Counted from the first letter of the stretch, positions 39,537 to 49,401 are shown. The stretch: 64,000 nt of DNA from Undibacter mobilis (GCF_003367195.1 NZ_QRGO01000003.1:62001-126000); one strand, 5' to 3'. Numbers and translations are program-made. Notes: a model not told the origin generated them from the sequence alone.

Positions 39537-40151
39537 ATGAACTGGCAGCTTTTCTCGGCGTTTCTCGTTATCACCACGATCCTTATTGCGGTTCCGGGTC
39601 CGGTCGTGACCCTGGTGATCGCGACCGGCGCGCAGCGCGGCATTCGTCCGGCGCTGGCGACCGTGATCGGCACCATGGCCGGCACTGCGGTGCTGCTGGC
39701 CGCCATCGGCTTCGGCCTCGAGTGGCTGCTGCGGATGTCGACGACGTTGTTCGAGATCATGCGCTGGGCGGGCGCCGCCTATCTGTTCTATCTCGGCATT
39801 CAGGCCTGGCGGCATGCCGGTGATCCGGTGCCGAAGCTCGAGCCCCGCGGCCATGTGTTTGCGACCCGCGGCTTTCTCGTCGCGGTGACCAACCCGAAGA
39901 CCATTGCCTTCTTCACGGCCTTCCTGCCGCAGTTCATCGATCCGGCGCTGCCGGTCGGCTTCCAGATCTTCGTGATGTCGGTGACGTCGCTGCTGATCGC
40001 GGCGGTGCTGGACTCATGCTGGGCGGTTGCCGCCGGGCTTGGCCGTGCCTGGTTCCTGAAACCCCACCACAACAAGCTGCTGGGCCGCATCTCGGGCCTC
40101 GTGCTCATGGGCGGCGGCGTATGGCTGAGCCTGACACGCCGGCCGGGCTGA
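39537..40151 (+). CDS. LysE/RhtB family amino-acid exporter
   Basis: The 204-residue protein has five to six helices and the family pattern LIAVPGPVVTLVIATGAQRG near the N-terminus. AGAAYLFYLGIQAWRH and FLVAVTNPKTIAFFTAFLPQ lie in the centre. These proteins export amino acids or similar small molecules; the substrate is not evident. The gene follows gyrA after 81 bases and converges with the autotransporter gene. Confidence 0.92.
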   Translation: MNWQLFSAFLVITTILIAVPGPVVTLVIATGAQRGIRPALATVIGTMAGTAVLLAAIGFGLEWLLRMSTTLFEIMRWAGAAYLFYLGIQAWRHAGDPVPKLEPRGHVFATRGFLVAVTNPKTIAFFTAFLPQFIDPALPVGFQIFVMSVTSLLIAAVLDSCWAVAAGLGRAWFLKPHHNKLLGRISGLVLMGGGVWLSLTRRPG

Positions 40152-40155
40152 TACG

Positions 40156-40170
40156 CCCGGCGCCGCCGGG
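40156..40170. terminator. GC-rich hairpin between convergent genes
   Basis: A 6-bp stem (CCCGGC at 40156-40161, GCCGGG at 40165-40170) with a 3-base loop lies between the convergent LysE and autotransporter genes. It lacks a T-run, so it is only a weak terminator candidate. Confidence 0.3.
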
Positions 40171-40200
40171 AGCAAGAACGTGCGCGGGGCCTGATATCGC

Positions 40201-43200
40201 TCAGTAGCGATAGGTAAACGTCCCGCGCACCGTATTGCTGATCGCGGCCGTGGACAGTTCTCCGGCGTAGCTCAGGTCGAAGCTCATGCCGTTCCGGATC
40301 GCCCAGGTCAGTCCGGCGTCGTAGAGCAAGGTGTCGCCGACGATCGGCGCGCCGTTGACGTTGAACGCCGACGCACCGCCGAGTGCGAGCTGCGTTGTTG
40401 TCGCCCGTTGCCCGAAGGCGTGGCGCCAGCCAAGTGCGCCGTGCAGCGTCACCGCTTGCGGACCGAAGGGCAGCGCGCCGGCCGCTCTCGCGCCGAGCGT
40501 CGAGAAGCCGGTGTTGTGCACCGTGCGCGCCGCGGTGAGGGCAGCGGAGCCCCCGGTCTCGCTGTAGCCCGGCGTCACCGTGTTCACGTTGGAGAGGCCT
40601 GCATAGGGCTCGACGATGGCCGCACCCGCCGGCAGGCGCGTGCTGATCTCGCCGAACAGCTGCGTGCTCATGGATTGATATTGAGCTTCGAGCTTTTCAT
40701 TGAAGCCGGTGAACGCCACCGTGCGGTTGCTTCTGATGTCGTTCCAGGTGAAGGCCGCACCGCCCCGCAGGGCGTAGCTGTCCTGCTGCACGCCGCCATA
40801 GGCGGCGACGTGATAACCGTCGGAGGTGGCGTTCGACAGCCGCGCATCGGACGAGATCCAGGTCCGGTCGAAACCGGCGGCAAGCCCGTAGCGCCAAATG
40901 CGATCAACGGTCACATCGTAGCCGGTGACAACGCCGCCGGTGTTGCTGCGCGATTCCGCCATGTCGGCGTTGCCGTAGGTGCGGGTCCAATTGCCGAAGG
41001 CCTGGCTCCAGAGCGACACCTTGCGGCTGTTGTCTTCGGCGCGCGTGAAAGGCCAGCGGCCGGCAAAGGGACGGCGCGTTTTGCCGTCGTCGGCATAGGC
41101 CGACGACGCGCCGCCCGACACCTGCATCGCCGTCGGACCGCTGAAGCGGGCGCTGGCGCCCGAGCCTTGTGCCAGGCGGTTGAAGATTGACGCATTGATG
41201 GTCTGCGTGCCGCCGATCAGCGTGCCTTGCAGCGTAGCGAAGACTTCGCCGGAGAGCAGATCGAATGCCTTTCGTGCTTCGGCCGCGTCGAGATACAGCA
41301 GCGACTGGTACAAGGGGTTGGCGCGGCTGAGGCCTTCGACGCTGGCCGCCACCGCGCTCTGGTTGGACGTGGCTGCGACGCTGGACCACGCATGGCCATT
41401 GGGGGTGAGCGTCAGCGTGACATCGGTCGCGCTGTAGTTCAGCGCGGCATTGAGGAAGGCGTAGGTGGAATTGACACCGGCAAATGTGCCGCTGATGGTC
41501 GCAGCTTGCAGGATGGTCGCGGTGTTGTTGCTGATGGTTCCGGCGCGCACGGTCACCGTGCCGTCCAAACTGGCGTTGCCGGTGGCGACAATCTTGCCGG
41601 CCTGCGTCGCATTGGTGCCGACCTCGAACGTCGAGCCGGCATTGAAGGTGACGTTGCCGATGACGGAATAGCTGGTTCCGGCGCCGACCGAGACTTTGCC
41701 CGCGTTCGTCAGCGCGCCTGTGGTCTGGTTGAAGCCGCCGAGATCGAACGCGCCCCCGGTGCCGATGGTGAGTGAGGTCGCGGTCGGCAGCACATTAACA
41801 GCGCCGGCCAGCAGCGTGCCGCCGGAGATGGTGGTGCCGCCGGCGTAGGTGTTGGCGCCGCTCAGCGTGAGCGTGCCCGTACCTGATTTCATTAACGAGG
41901 CATTGCCGCCGATGACGCCGGAGAAGGTTGTGCTGGTGTTATTGCCACCGATCGTGAGCGCCATCGCGCCGGTCTGTACGATACCGGCGCCGGCCAGCGA
42001 GCCGATGGACTGATTATTGCTGCCGGCATTCCAGATGGCGCCCGACGCGATGCTCATGGCCGTCAGACTGGAGAAGGCGTTGGCGGCGGTCGTGGACAAG
42101 GTGCCGGCCGAGATTGTGGTGGCGCCGGTGTAGTTGTTGACGCCGCCGAGGGTGAGGGTGCCGCCGCCCGTCTTGGTGAGACCGAAGCTGCCGCTGTCTT
42201 CACCGACGATGCCGTTTTGCGTGGCGGAGCCGCTGTCGACGTTGAAGGTCGTCGATGCCTTCATCGTTATGTTGTTGGCGATCGTGACGGCGCTTGCAAA
42301 GTCGACGCCGCCGTTCTGCACGGTCAGGCCGCCAGTGCCGAGGGCGTTGCCGTGACCCAGACGCAGCGTGCCGCCATTGAGCGTGGTGCCGCCGCTAAAG
42401 GTGTTGTTGCCGGACAGCGTCAGTGTGCCGTCGCCGATCTTGCTCAGCGCGCCGCTGCCGGACAGCACGCCGGACCAGGCAACGCCGAGGCTATTGGTGT
42501 CGATCGTCGATGTGGTACCGCTCAGCAGCGTTGCATTTACGGCGGCGGTCAGCGCTGAACCATAGGCCTGCACGGTGCCGCCGCCGAGATTGAAGGCATA
42601 ACTGCCGCTGCCGGCGTTACGCGCATGCAGGTTACTGCCGCCAATCTGAAGTGTGCCGCCGGTGAGGTTATAGGTGCCATCGCCATAAGCGGAGAGATAA
42701 AGACCGGAGATGGCCCCGATCCGCAGGATGCCGCCGCTCTGATTGATCGTGCCGCTGCCCTGGCCGACGGTGGCGGTGGCATCGCGATTGCCGATGATCA
42801 GTCTGCCGGCGGAGATCGAGTCGGTGTCGACGACGACGAGGCTAGTGCCGCTGATGTTCAGCGTGCCGGTGCTCGCCGGATTGGTGCTGGTGTTGCGGCC
42901 GATGTTGTGCAGACCGCCGAGGAGGCTGAGCGTGCCGCCGCTGATATTGTAGGTGCCGGTGCCGCCCTGATTGCCGATGTTCATGCTGCCCGAGGTCACC
43001 GTGACGGCACCGCCGGTCTGGTTCATGGTGCCGGTGCCGCCCCAGTCGCCGATCTGAAACGCCGGATCCAGCGAACCGCCCGGCCCGCCGCTGATGTTCA
43101 GCGTGCCGCCGGACATGGTCATGCCCGCTGTGCCGGAGTCGGAGCCGACCGCGAGATACCAGATAGAGGACGTCCCGGACGTCAGCGCGGCCGCGCCGCC

Positions 43201-43905
43201 ATTGATGTGCAGTTCGCCGCCGTCTTGCGTGAAATTGTCGAAGGTGACGGTGCCCGTGCCGGTTTTCTTGATCTGTCCGGTATCGGCGGTGCCGTGAATG
43301 GTGCCGGACCAGACGGTGTTGGCATTGTCGCTGATGGTCAGCGCCTTGGCGCCGATCTGAACCGTGCCGCCGCTATTGATGGTGAGCGTGCCGATCGACT
43401 GGTTGAACCCACCGAGGTCGAAGGTCGTGCCGGACTGCACAAGCACGCCGGACGAGGTTGCGATGGCGTTCGCGATGCCCATGGTCAGCGTGCCGCCGGC
43501 AATGGTGGTGAGACCGGTATAGGTGTTGGTGCCGGACAGCGTCAGTTGTCCGGGGCCGGTCTTGGTCACGGCCATGCCGGCAACGCCTTCGCCAAGCGCT
43601 CCGGATTGTGTGGCAGCGCCGCTGTTGACGTTGAGCGTTGCCGGGTTGCTGAGAGTAATGGGGACGGTGAGGTTTGCGCCGTCGGTGTAGTCGATGGTGC
43701 CGGCCGATGCCGGGACGCCGACAAGAGTTGCCAGCGTCAGCGCGGTCACGCCGCAGGCGACAGCGCGTACCGATGCGGCTGGCTCGGCGAGTGCGGTGGA
43801 GGACAATAGCCCTGAGCGGACCGTCTGGCGTCTTGCGTTCGTTGAAGTCGAAGAGGGTGACGTCGAAGCCTGTGAAGACCCAACCGGGGGTCGTCCATTT
43901 CGCAT
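40201..43905 (-). CDS. autotransporter with PATR repeats and beta-barrel domain
   Basis: The 1234-residue protein has a long N-terminal region of about 70 residues ending in a hydrophobic signal (AVACGVTALTLATLVGVPAS). A passenger made of many beta-helix repeats with the passenger-associated motif follows (GGGTLTLGGVNNYTGATTIS; TGTLTLSGANTYAGGTTISG; DGTLTLSGNNTFSGGTTLNG). The last 280 residues (about 950-1234) are an autotransporter barrel ending TFTYRY. It probably exposes an adhesin-like passenger on the cell surface. GAGGA 8 bases before the ATG supports the start. Confidence 0.92.
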   Translation of the reverse strand: MRNGRPPVGSSQASTSPSSTSTNARRQTVRSGLLSSTALAEPAASVRAVACGVTALTLATLVGVPASAGTIDYTDGANLTVPITLSNPATLNVNSGAATQSGALGEGVAGMAVTKTGPGQLTLSGTNTYTGLTTIAGGTLTMGIANAIATSSGVLVQSGTTFDLGGFNQSIGTLTINSGGTVQIGAKALTISDNANTVWSGTIHGTADTGQIKKTGTGTVTFDNFTQDGGELHINGGAAALTSGTSSIWYLAVGSDSGTAGMTMSGGTLNISGGPGGSLDPAFQIGDWGGTGTMNQTGGAVTVTSGSMNIGNQGGTGTYNISGGTLSLLGGLHNIGRNTSTNPASTGTLNISGTSLVVVDTDSISAGRLIIGNRDATATVGQGSGTINQSGGILRIGAISGLYLSAYGDGTYNLTGGTLQIGGSNLHARNAGSGSYAFNLGGGTVQAYGSALTAAVNATLLSGTTSTIDTNSLGVAWSGVLSGSGALSKIGDGTLTLSGNNTFSGGTTLNGGTLRLGHGNALGTGGLTVQNGGVDFASAVTIANNITMKASTTFNVDSGSATQNGIVGEDSGSFGLTKTGGGTLTLGGVNNYTGATTISAGTLSTTAANAFSSLTAMSIASGAIWNAGSNNQSIGSLAGAGIVQTGAMALTIGGNNTSTTFSGVIGGNASLMKSGTGTLTLSGANTYAGGTTISGGTLLAGAVNVLPTATSLTIGTGGAFDLGGFNQTTGALTNAGKVSVGAGTSYSVIGNVTFNAGSTFEVGTNATQAGKIVATGNASLDGTVTVRAGTISNNTATILQAATISGTFAGVNSTYAFLNAALNYSATDVTLTLTPNGHAWSSVAATSNQSAVAASVEGLSRANPLYQSLLYLDAAEARKAFDLLSGEVFATLQGTLIGGTQTINASIFNRLAQGSGASARFSGPTAMQVSGGASSAYADDGKTRRPFAGRWPFTRAEDNSRKVSLWSQAFGNWTRTYGNADMAESRSNTGGVVTGYDVTVDRIWRYGLAAGFDRTWISSDARLSNATSDGYHVAAYGGVQQDSYALRGGAAFTWNDIRSNRTVAFTGFNEKLEAQYQSMSTQLFGEISTRLPAGAAIVEPYAGLSNVNTVTPGYSETGGSAALTAARTVHNTGFSTLGARAAGALPFGPQAVTLHGALGWRHAFGQRATTTQLALGGASAFNVNGAPIVGDTLLYDAGLTWAIRNGMSFDLSYAGELSTAAISNTVRGTFTYRY

Positions 43906-43994
43906 TTCAAATCCTCAGTCCCTGACGCGTAGCGGCCTCCTGTCGCTCCCTCCGTCAGCAAAATTTCTCAGTAGATCGGACATGCGTCCGCGAT

Positions 43995-44011
43995 ACTTGA
44001 AACGATCAAGT
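43995..44011. promoter_or_regulatory. dyad upstream of the autotransporter gene
   Basis: ACTTGA-AACGA-TCAAGT is a perfect 6-bp inverted repeat with a 5-base spacer, 90 bases before the autotransporter start. Its size and position fit an operator for a dimeric regulator. The regulator is not known. Confidence 0.35.
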
Positions 44012-44179
44012 CATGTCGTGTCGGATATGGGTATTTGAGCTGTTGGAGCCGCCCCAGTGTTATCCGGCCAAACGGACCATCCATTCAAGAATGGGCATGG
44101 CTCAGATTGGGCTTGGTGTCCCAGTCTGGGATCAGAGGCGACGGTTCTATGACGTGTGGATGCGCGCCAGACCTGACGC

Positions 44180-44860
44180 TCAGCGCGCGCCGGCGCGTTC
44201 CAGGATCGCGACCATGTCCGCGTAGCGGCGGGTCTTCGCCAAGGTCAGCGGTGTTGCGCCGGAGCGGTCGGCGATGTTGACGTTGGCGCCGGCTTCGACC
44301 AGCGCCTTCAGCGTCGCGGTGTGACGCGCGCCGCCATTGCCGAGCACGATGGATTCGATCAGCGCGGTCCAGCCGAGATTGTTGACGTGGTCGAGTGGCG
44401 CTTTCGCCGCGATCAGCATGCGCACCACCTCATCATGGCCGAGATGCGCGGCGGCGATCAGCGCCGTACCGTGATAGGGGCTGGTGATGTTTGTCGCCTT
44501 GCAGCCACCATCGAGTGACAGTTTCAGCATCGCCACATCGTCGGCGACCGAAGCGATGGTGACGATGTCATAGGCTTGCGCATCGAGCGCATTGGCGTCG
44601 GCGCCGAGGCGGAGCAGGGCGCGGGCGGCGTCGGCCTTTTTCAGATGCACGGCGACATGGAGCGGCGTGCGCCCGCCTTTGTCGCGCGCCTCGAGCGCGG
44701 CGCCGTTTTTCACCAGCCGTTCGACCGCTGCTGCGTCACCCGCGGCGGCCGCAGCGTGCAGGCCCTGATACGCCGCGATCTCGGTGGCATCGGGGGCCAC
44801 CTGCGCCGACGCAACCGGGGCCGTCAGGACGAGGGCGGCAACAATGAAGCGGATGAGCAT
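44180..44860 (-). CDS. exported ankyrin-repeat protein
   Basis: The 226-residue protein begins with a signal peptide (MLIRFIVAALVLTAPVASAQ). It then carries five or so ankyrin repeats: YQGLHAAAAAGDAAAVERLV, GGRTPLHVAVHLKKADAARA, the degenerate DIVTIASVADDVAMLKLSLD, GTALIAAAHLGHDEVVRMLI, and SGATPLTLAKTRRYADMVAI. Ankyrin repeats bind other proteins; a periplasmic partner is likely but unknown. The ATG at 44860 was chosen because the longer frame to 45019 overlaps coaD and lacks a signal. Confidence 0.85.
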   Translation of the reverse strand: MLIRFIVAALVLTAPVASAQVAPDATEIAAYQGLHAAAAAGDAAAVERLVKNGAALEARDKGGRTPLHVAVHLKKADAARALLRLGADANALDAQAYDIVTIASVADDVAMLKLSLDGGCKATNITSPYHGTALIAAAHLGHDEVVRMLIAAKAPLDHVNNLGWTALIESIVLGNGGARHTATLKALVEAGANVNIADRSGATPLTLAKTRRYADMVAILERAGAR

Positions 44861-45017
44861 CGGATGGGTCCCCGGATGGTTGGCCGCCAAGATTTGCCCG
44901 AGACTAACCCCGAATGCGGGCCGTTCATCCGGCATCAGGGCGCGGCCCGCGGCCGCAGCCGGGATGCTGGACCGGCCGACCCTTGCCGCAAGGGCGGGGC
45001 CGGGGTAGACGGAACCC

Positions 45018-45518
45018 ATGTCGCGGATTGCCCTTTACGCCGGCTCTTTCGACCCGGTCACCAACGGCCATATCGATGTTGTGCGCCATGCCGTCCGGCT
45101 GGCCGACAAGCTCATCCTCGCCATCGGCATTCATCCGGGCAAGGCGCCGCTGTTTCCGGCCGAGGAGCGACTGGCCATGCTCGAAGAGACCTGTGCGCCG
45201 CTGGCCAAGGCGGCCAAGTGCGAGATGACTTGCATCACTTTCGACGGCCTGCTGGTCGCCACGGCGCAAAAGGCCGGCGCGAGCATCCTGATCCGCGGCC
45301 TGCGCGACGGCACGGACTTCGACTACGAAATGCAGATGGTCGGCATGAACGAGGCGATGGCCCCCGAGATTCAGACCGTGTTCCTGCCGGCCTCGCCGAT
45401 GGTGCGCCCGATCACCGCCACATTGGTGCGCCAGATCGCCGCGATGGGCGGCGACGTGTCGTCATTCGTGCCGGCCAGCGTCGCCGAGCGGCTGAAAAAG
45501 CGCTTCGCCAAATCCTGA
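45018..45518 (+). CDS. coaD: phosphopantetheine adenylyltransferase
   Basis: CoaD joins 4'-phosphopantetheine and ATP to give dephospho-CoA, the next-to-last step of CoA synthesis. The 166-residue protein starts [20 protein letters not shown] with the nucleotidyltransferase T-x-G-H site (TNGH). It also has [18 protein letters not shown]. Length is normal. The cyclophilin gene begins 17 bases later, so an operon is likely. Confidence 0.97.
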   Translation: MSRIALYAGSFDPVTNGHIDVVRHAVRLADKLILAIGIHPGKAPLFPAEERLAMLEETCAPLAKAAKCEMTCITFDGLLVATAQKAGASILIRGLRDGTDFDYEMQMVGMNEAMAPEIQTVFLPASPMVRPITATLVRQIAAMGGDVSSFVPASVAERLKKRFAKS

Positions 45519-45535
45519 TTTTCCGGAGACCGACC

Positions 45536-46177
45536 ATGATCTCTCGACGACTTCTCTTGTCGGTGGCGCTGCTGACGGCTGGTTTGTCTCCGGCTTTGGC
45601 GCAGAACGCCAAACTCGCCAATCCCGCCGCGCTCACCGAACAGGCGCCGGCAACCTACAAGGCCAAGTTCGACACATCGAAGGGCTCCTTCGTCATCCAG
45701 GTGACGCGCGCCTGGGCGCCGACCGGCGCCGACCGCTTCTACAATCTCGTCAAGAACGGCTATTTCGACGATGGCCGCTTCTTCCGCGTTATCCCGGGTT
45801 TCATGGTGCAGTTCGGCCTCAATGCCGATCCGGCGCTGAATGCTAAATGGCGCGTCGCGCGTATTCAGGATGACCGCGTCTCCCAGAGCAACACGCGCGG
45901 CATGGTCACCTTCGCGACTTCCGGCCCGAACGCGCGCACCACGCAGGTCTTCATCAATTTCGACGACAACAGCCGGCTCGACGGCATGGGTTTTGCGCCG
46001 TTCGGCAAGGTCGTCTCGGGCATGGATATCGTCGACAAGCTCTATTCGGGCTATGGCGAGGGCGCGCCGAACGGCCGCGGCCCCGACCAGAACCGCATCC
46101 AGACGGAAGGCAATGCGTATCTGACGCAAGGCTTTCCGCGGCTCGATCACGTCACCAAGGCGACCATCGTCCCCTGA
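45536..46177 (+). CDS. exported peptidyl-prolyl isomerase (cyclophilin)
   Basis: The 213-residue protein has a signal peptide (MISRRLLLSVALLTAGLSPA, cleavage after ALA). The cyclophilin domain follows with FYNLVKNGYFDDGRFFRVIP (catalytic Arg in the F-FRVIPGF region), GMVTFATSGPNARTTQVFIN and FGKVVSGMDIVDKLYSGYGE. It is predicted to fold periplasmic proteins. The second cyclophilin after it is cytoplasmic. GGAG lies 8 bases upstream. Confidence 0.93.
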   Translation: MISRRLLLSVALLTAGLSPALAQNAKLANPAALTEQAPATYKAKFDTSKGSFVIQVTRAWAPTGADRFYNLVKNGYFDDGRFFRVIPGFMVQFGLNADPALNAKWRVARIQDDRVSQSNTRGMVTFATSGPNARTTQVFINFDDNSRLDGMGFAPFGKVVSGMDIVDKLYSGYGEGAPNGRGPDQNRIQTEGNAYLTQGFPRLDHVTKATIVP

Positions 46178-46217
46178 CGACAAGCCTTCGATTTCCAGGA
46201 CAAGGAGTTTTCCGATT

Positions 46218-46673
46218 ATGGCCAAGCCAGAAGATACGCTGACGCTCGAAACCACCAAGGGCAACGTCGTCATCGAGATGCGCCCCGACCTCGCGCCCGG
46301 CCATGTCGCGCGCATCAAGGAGTTGGTGAAGGAAGGCTTCTATGACGGCATTGTCTTTCACCGTGTCATCGATGGCTTCATGGCGCAGACCGGTTGTCCG
46401 CAGGGCACCGGCATGGGCGGTTCCGGCAAAAAGCTGAAGGCCGAGTTCAACACCGAGCCGCATGTGCGCGGCACGGTGTCGATGGCGCGCGCCTCGAACC
46501 CGGATTCGGGCGACAGTCAGTTCTTCATCGTGTTCGACGATGCCACCTTCCTCGACAACCAGTATACGGTCTGGGGCAAGGTGATCTCCGGCATGGAGAA
46601 CGTCGACAAGATCAAGCGCGGCGAGCCGGTGCAGAGCCCCGACAAGATCGTCAAGGCGACGATGGGGGCGTAA
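46218..46673 (+). CDS. ppiB: cytoplasmic peptidyl-prolyl isomerase (cyclophilin)
   Basis: The 151-residue protein is a minimal cyclophilin without signal peptide. It shows VKEGFYDGIVFHRVIDGFMA (catalytic Arg within FHRVIDGF), QTGCPQGTGMGGSGKKLKAE, VSMARASNPDSGDSQFFIVF and WGKVISGMENVDKI. It lies 40 bases after its exported paralogue, an arrangement typical of alphaproteobacterial coaD-ppi-ppi-queA-tgt clusters. AAGGAG precedes the ATG. Confidence 0.95.
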   Translation: MAKPEDTLTLETTKGNVVIEMRPDLAPGHVARIKELVKEGFYDGIVFHRVIDGFMAQTGCPQGTGMGGSGKKLKAEFNTEPHVRGTVSMARASNPDSGDSQFFIVFDDATFLDNQYTVWGKVISGMENVDKIKRGEPVQSPDKIVKATMGA

Positions 46674-46680
46674 GGTATTG

Positions 46681-46784
46681 TCATTCCGGGGCGCGAGCGA
46701 TAGCGAGCGAGCCCGGAATCCATAACCCCAGCGCTGCGGAGTATGGATTCCGGGCCCGGCGCTCACGCGCCGTCCCGGAATGAC
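46681..46784. repeat. palindromic intergenic repeat between ppiB and queA
   Basis: The left arm begins TCATTCCGGG at 46681 and contains CCCGGAATCCATA near 46713. The right arm (from about 46742) contains TATGGATTCCGGG and ends CCCGGAATGA at 46784. The arms are near-perfect inverted copies around a CCCAGCGCTGCGGAG centre. It matches the common rhizobial palindromic intergenic element. It ends 8 bases before the queA start. Confidence 0.75.
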
Positions 46785-46792
46785 GGACAGTT

Positions 46793-47890
46793 ATGCGCAC
46801 CGACCTCTTCGACTTCGATCTGCCGCCCGACCGCATTGCCTTGCGGCCGGTGTCGCCGCGTGAGAGCGCGCGGCTTCTGGTCGTCAGGCCGGGGCAGGCG
46901 GCGGAATTCGAAAATCGCACGGTTGGCGATTTGCCGGAGTTCCTGCAGCCCGGCGATTGCTTGGTAGTCAACGATTCCAAGGTGATCGCCGCGCGGCTCA
47001 AGGGCCGCCGTATCGGGCGGGGTGAGACGGAGCCGGCCATCGAGGCGACCTTGCACAAGCGGCTCGACGGCTCGACCTGGCGGGCCTTCATCCTCGGCGC
47101 CAAGAAGGTTCAGGCCGGCGACGTGCTGCGATTCGGCTCCGAGGGGCGGGTCTGCTTCCTCGATCAGCTCGATGCTCAAGTTTTACATAAAGATGAGGGC
47201 GGGGATGTAACCCTCTCATTTTCCTTGCATGGTCCGCATCTGGATCAGGCGATCGAGGAGCGGGGCGACATGCCGTTGCCGCCTTACATCGCCTCGAAGC
47301 GGCCAACCGACGCGCAGGACAAGACCGACTACCAGACCGTCTTCGCGCATGCGGACGGCTCGGTGGCGGCACCGACTGCCGGATTACATTTTACCGCCGA
47401 GCTCTTAACGCGGCTTCAAGCGCGCGGCGTCGCCCTCCACAAGGTGACCCTGCATGTCGGCGCTGGCACCTTCCTGCCGGTCAAGGCGGGCGACACGGCC
47501 GACCACAAGATGCATGCCGAATTCGGCGTGGTGAGCGCCGCTACGGCCGCAGCGCTAAACGCGGCGCGCGCCAAGGGCGGGCGCATCGTGGCGGTCGGCT
47601 CGACGGCGCTCCGGCTTCTGGAAAGCGCGGCCGGCGCGGACGGCGTTATTCATGAATTCGCGGGCGACACCGCGATCTTCATCACGCCCGGCTACCGATT
47701 CAAGGCGGTCGATCTGATGATGACCAACTTCCACCTGCCGCGTTCGACTTTGTTCATGCTGGTCTCGGCCTTCTCGGGCCTCGAGACGATGCAGCGCGCC
47801 TACCGCCATGCCATCGAGACCGGCTACCGGTTCTACTCCTACGGCGATGCCTGCCTGCTGCATCCGGCAGTCGCCGCAGCAAAGGCATGA
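46793..47890 (+). CDS. queA: S-adenosylmethionine:tRNA ribosyltransferase-isomerase
   Basis: QueA adds the epoxycyclopentane group during queuosine synthesis in tRNA anticodons. The 365-residue protein begins [20 protein letters not shown]. Conserved stretches include [57 protein letters not shown] and [20 protein letters not shown]. It is followed by a VOC gene overlapping by 4 bases and then by tgt, so the three are translationally or transcriptionally linked. Confidence 0.97.
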   Translation: MRTDLFDFDLPPDRIALRPVSPRESARLLVVRPGQAAEFENRTVGDLPEFLQPGDCLVVNDSKVIAARLKGRRIGRGETEPAIEATLHKRLDGSTWRAFILGAKKVQAGDVLRFGSEGRVCFLDQLDAQVLHKDEGGDVTLSFSLHGPHLDQAIEERGDMPLPPYIASKRPTDAQDKTDYQTVFAHADGSVAAPTAGLHFTAELLTRLQARGVALHKVTLHVGAGTFLPVKAGDTADHKMHAEFGVVSAATAAALNAARAKGGRIVAVGSTALRLLESAAGADGVIHEFAGDTAIFITPGYRFKAVDLMMTNFHLPRSTLFMLVSAFSGLETMQRAYRHAIETGYRFYSYGDACLLHPAVAAAKA

Positions 47891-48258
47891 CAATGACGGT
47901 TCCGTCCGATCCGGCTCGGTGCATCCCCGTTCTGGCCTCGCTCGATATCGCCCAGTCGCACGACTTCTATGTCGGCAAGCTCGGCTTCGAGGCCGGATAT
48001 CGCGACGACAAATATCTGATTGTCCGGCGCGACGAGATGGAACTGCATTTCTGGCTGGCGCCGGATCGCATTCATCCCGAGAACACCTCCTGCTATATCC
48101 GCGGAGGCCAGATTGTGGCGCTCTACGAGGAATACAAAGCGCGGGGCGTAGAGCGATTGTCCGATTTCGAGGTCCGGCCGTGGGACATGAAGGAGTTCTA
48201 CATCCATGACCCGCACGGCAACCTGCTGCGCTTCGGCTGTAGCCCGCAGGAGATTTGA
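47887..48258 (+). CDS. VOC-superfamily (glyoxalase/bleomycin-resistance-like) protein
   Basis: The 123-residue protein begins [20 protein letters not shown] and has the single beta-alpha-beta-beta-beta VOC unit: [32 protein letters not shown], and [16 protein letters not shown]. The metal-site type acids/His are partly present (HFW, late EFYI). The ATGA overlap with the queA stop suggests translational coupling. The function is unknown; a drug-binding or small enzyme role is possible. Confidence 0.85.
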   Translation: MTMTVPSDPARCIPVLASLDIAQSHDFYVGKLGFEAGYRDDKYLIVRRDEMELHFWLAPDRIHPENTSCYIRGGQIVALYEEYKARGVERLSDFEVRPWDMKEFYIHDPHGNLLRFGCSPQEI

Positions 48259-48264
48259 GCCCGC

Positions 48265-49401
48265 GTGACCCAATCTTTTTCCTTCACTCTTCACAAGACC
48301 GACGGCATGGCCCGGCGCGGTACCGTGGTGACGCCGCATGGTCCGGTCGAGACGCCGGCCTTCATGCCCGTTGGCACCCAGGCCACGGTGAAGGGGCTTT
48401 ACCCGGAAGCGGTGGAAGGCACCGGCGCGCAGATCCTGCTTGGCAACACCTATCACCTGATGCTGCGGCCGGGCGCCGAACGCGTCGCCGCCCTGGGCGG
48501 CCTGCACAAATTCATGAACTGGCCGCACGCCATTCTGACCGACTCGGGCGGCTTTCAGGTCATGTCGCTCGCCACCTTGCGCAAGCTCACGGAGCAGGGC
48601 GTTACCTTCCGTTCGCATATCGACGGCAGCAAACATGAGCTGACGCCGGAACGTTCGATCGAGATTCAGGCTCTGCTCGGCACTGACATCACCATGCAGC
48701 TCGATGAATGCCTGAAGCTGCCGGCCTCGCGGGAGGAGATCGAGCGCGCGATGCAGCTCTCGATCCGCTGGGGCGAGCGGTCGAAGCGCGCCTTCGAGGC
48801 CCGCGCGCGCGACGGCTATGCGCTGTTCGGCATCGTCCAGGGCGGCGACGACGTCCCGCTGCGGCAACAGAGCGCCAAGGCGCTCACCGATATTGGCTTC
48901 CACGGCTACGCCATTGGCGGGCTGGCGGTGGGCGAGCCGCAGGAAGTGATGCTTAAGGTGGTTGAGGAGACGACGCCGGCGCTGCCGGCAGCCGCGCCGC
49001 GCTACCTGATGGGGGTCGGCACGCCGCACGACCTCATCGAGGCGGTCGCCCGCGGCGTCGACATGTTCGATTGCGTGATGCCGACCCGTAACGGCCGCCA
49101 CGGCATGGCCTTCACCCGTTTCGGCCAGATCAACCTGTCCAATGCGCGACACGCCGACGACCCGCGCCCACTCGACGAGGACAGCCCGCACCCCTTGGCG
49201 CGCGTATATTCGCGCGCCTATCTGCACCACCTGACCAAGGCCAACGAGATGCTAGGACAGGTGATGCTGTCGACTATCAACATCGCCTACTACCAGGCGT
49301 TGACCGCCGGTATGCGCGCCGCGATCGAGGCCGGGCGCTTTGCCGATTACCGGGAGACGGTATTGGAAGGCTGGCGCAAGGGCGATCTGCCGCCCCTGTA
49401 A
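48265..49401 (+). CDS. tgt: queuine tRNA-ribosyltransferase
   Basis: Tgt exchanges guanine-34 for preQ1 in tRNAs with GUN anticodons. The 378-residue protein has [20 protein letters not shown] (catalytic Asp), [26 protein letters not shown], and [20 protein letters not shown] followed by [13 protein letters not shown] (nucleophile Asp). The late zinc-site region includes [18 protein letters not shown], with the expected cysteines replaced. A GTG start at 48265 is used, 6 bases after the VOC gene. Confidence 0.95.
   Translation: MTQSFSFTLHKTDGMARRGTVVTPHGPVETPAFMPVGTQATVKGLYPEAVEGTGAQILLGNTYHLMLRPGAERVAALGGLHKFMNWPHAILTDSGGFQVMSLATLRKLTEQGVTFRSHIDGSKHELTPERSIEIQALLGTDITMQLDECLKLPASREEIERAMQLSIRWGERSKRAFEARARDGYALFGIVQGGDDVPLRQQSAKALTDIGFHGYAIGGLAVGEPQEVMLKVVEETTPALPAAAPRYLMGVGTPHDLIEAVARGVDMFDCVMPTRNGRHGMAFTRFGQINLSNARHADDPRPLDEDSPHPLARVYSRAYLHHLTKANEMLGQVMLSTINIAYYQALTAGMRAAIEAGRFADYRETVLEGWRKGDLPPL

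Noticed and set aside
37100..39823. 907-residue plus-strand frame overlapping gyrA
   Set aside because: It is an out-of-frame reading of gyrA with Arg/Gly-rich composition and no recognisable domain.
42625..43809. 394-residue plus-strand frame across the autotransporter repeats
   Set aside because: The periodic Ala/Gly/Asp pattern follows from repeats in the minus-strand gene; no independent support exists.
40201..43905. Repeats resembling a CRISPR array or satellite
   Set aside because: The repeats are degenerate, in-frame and encode PATR beta-helix units; no direct repeats with fixed spacers are present.
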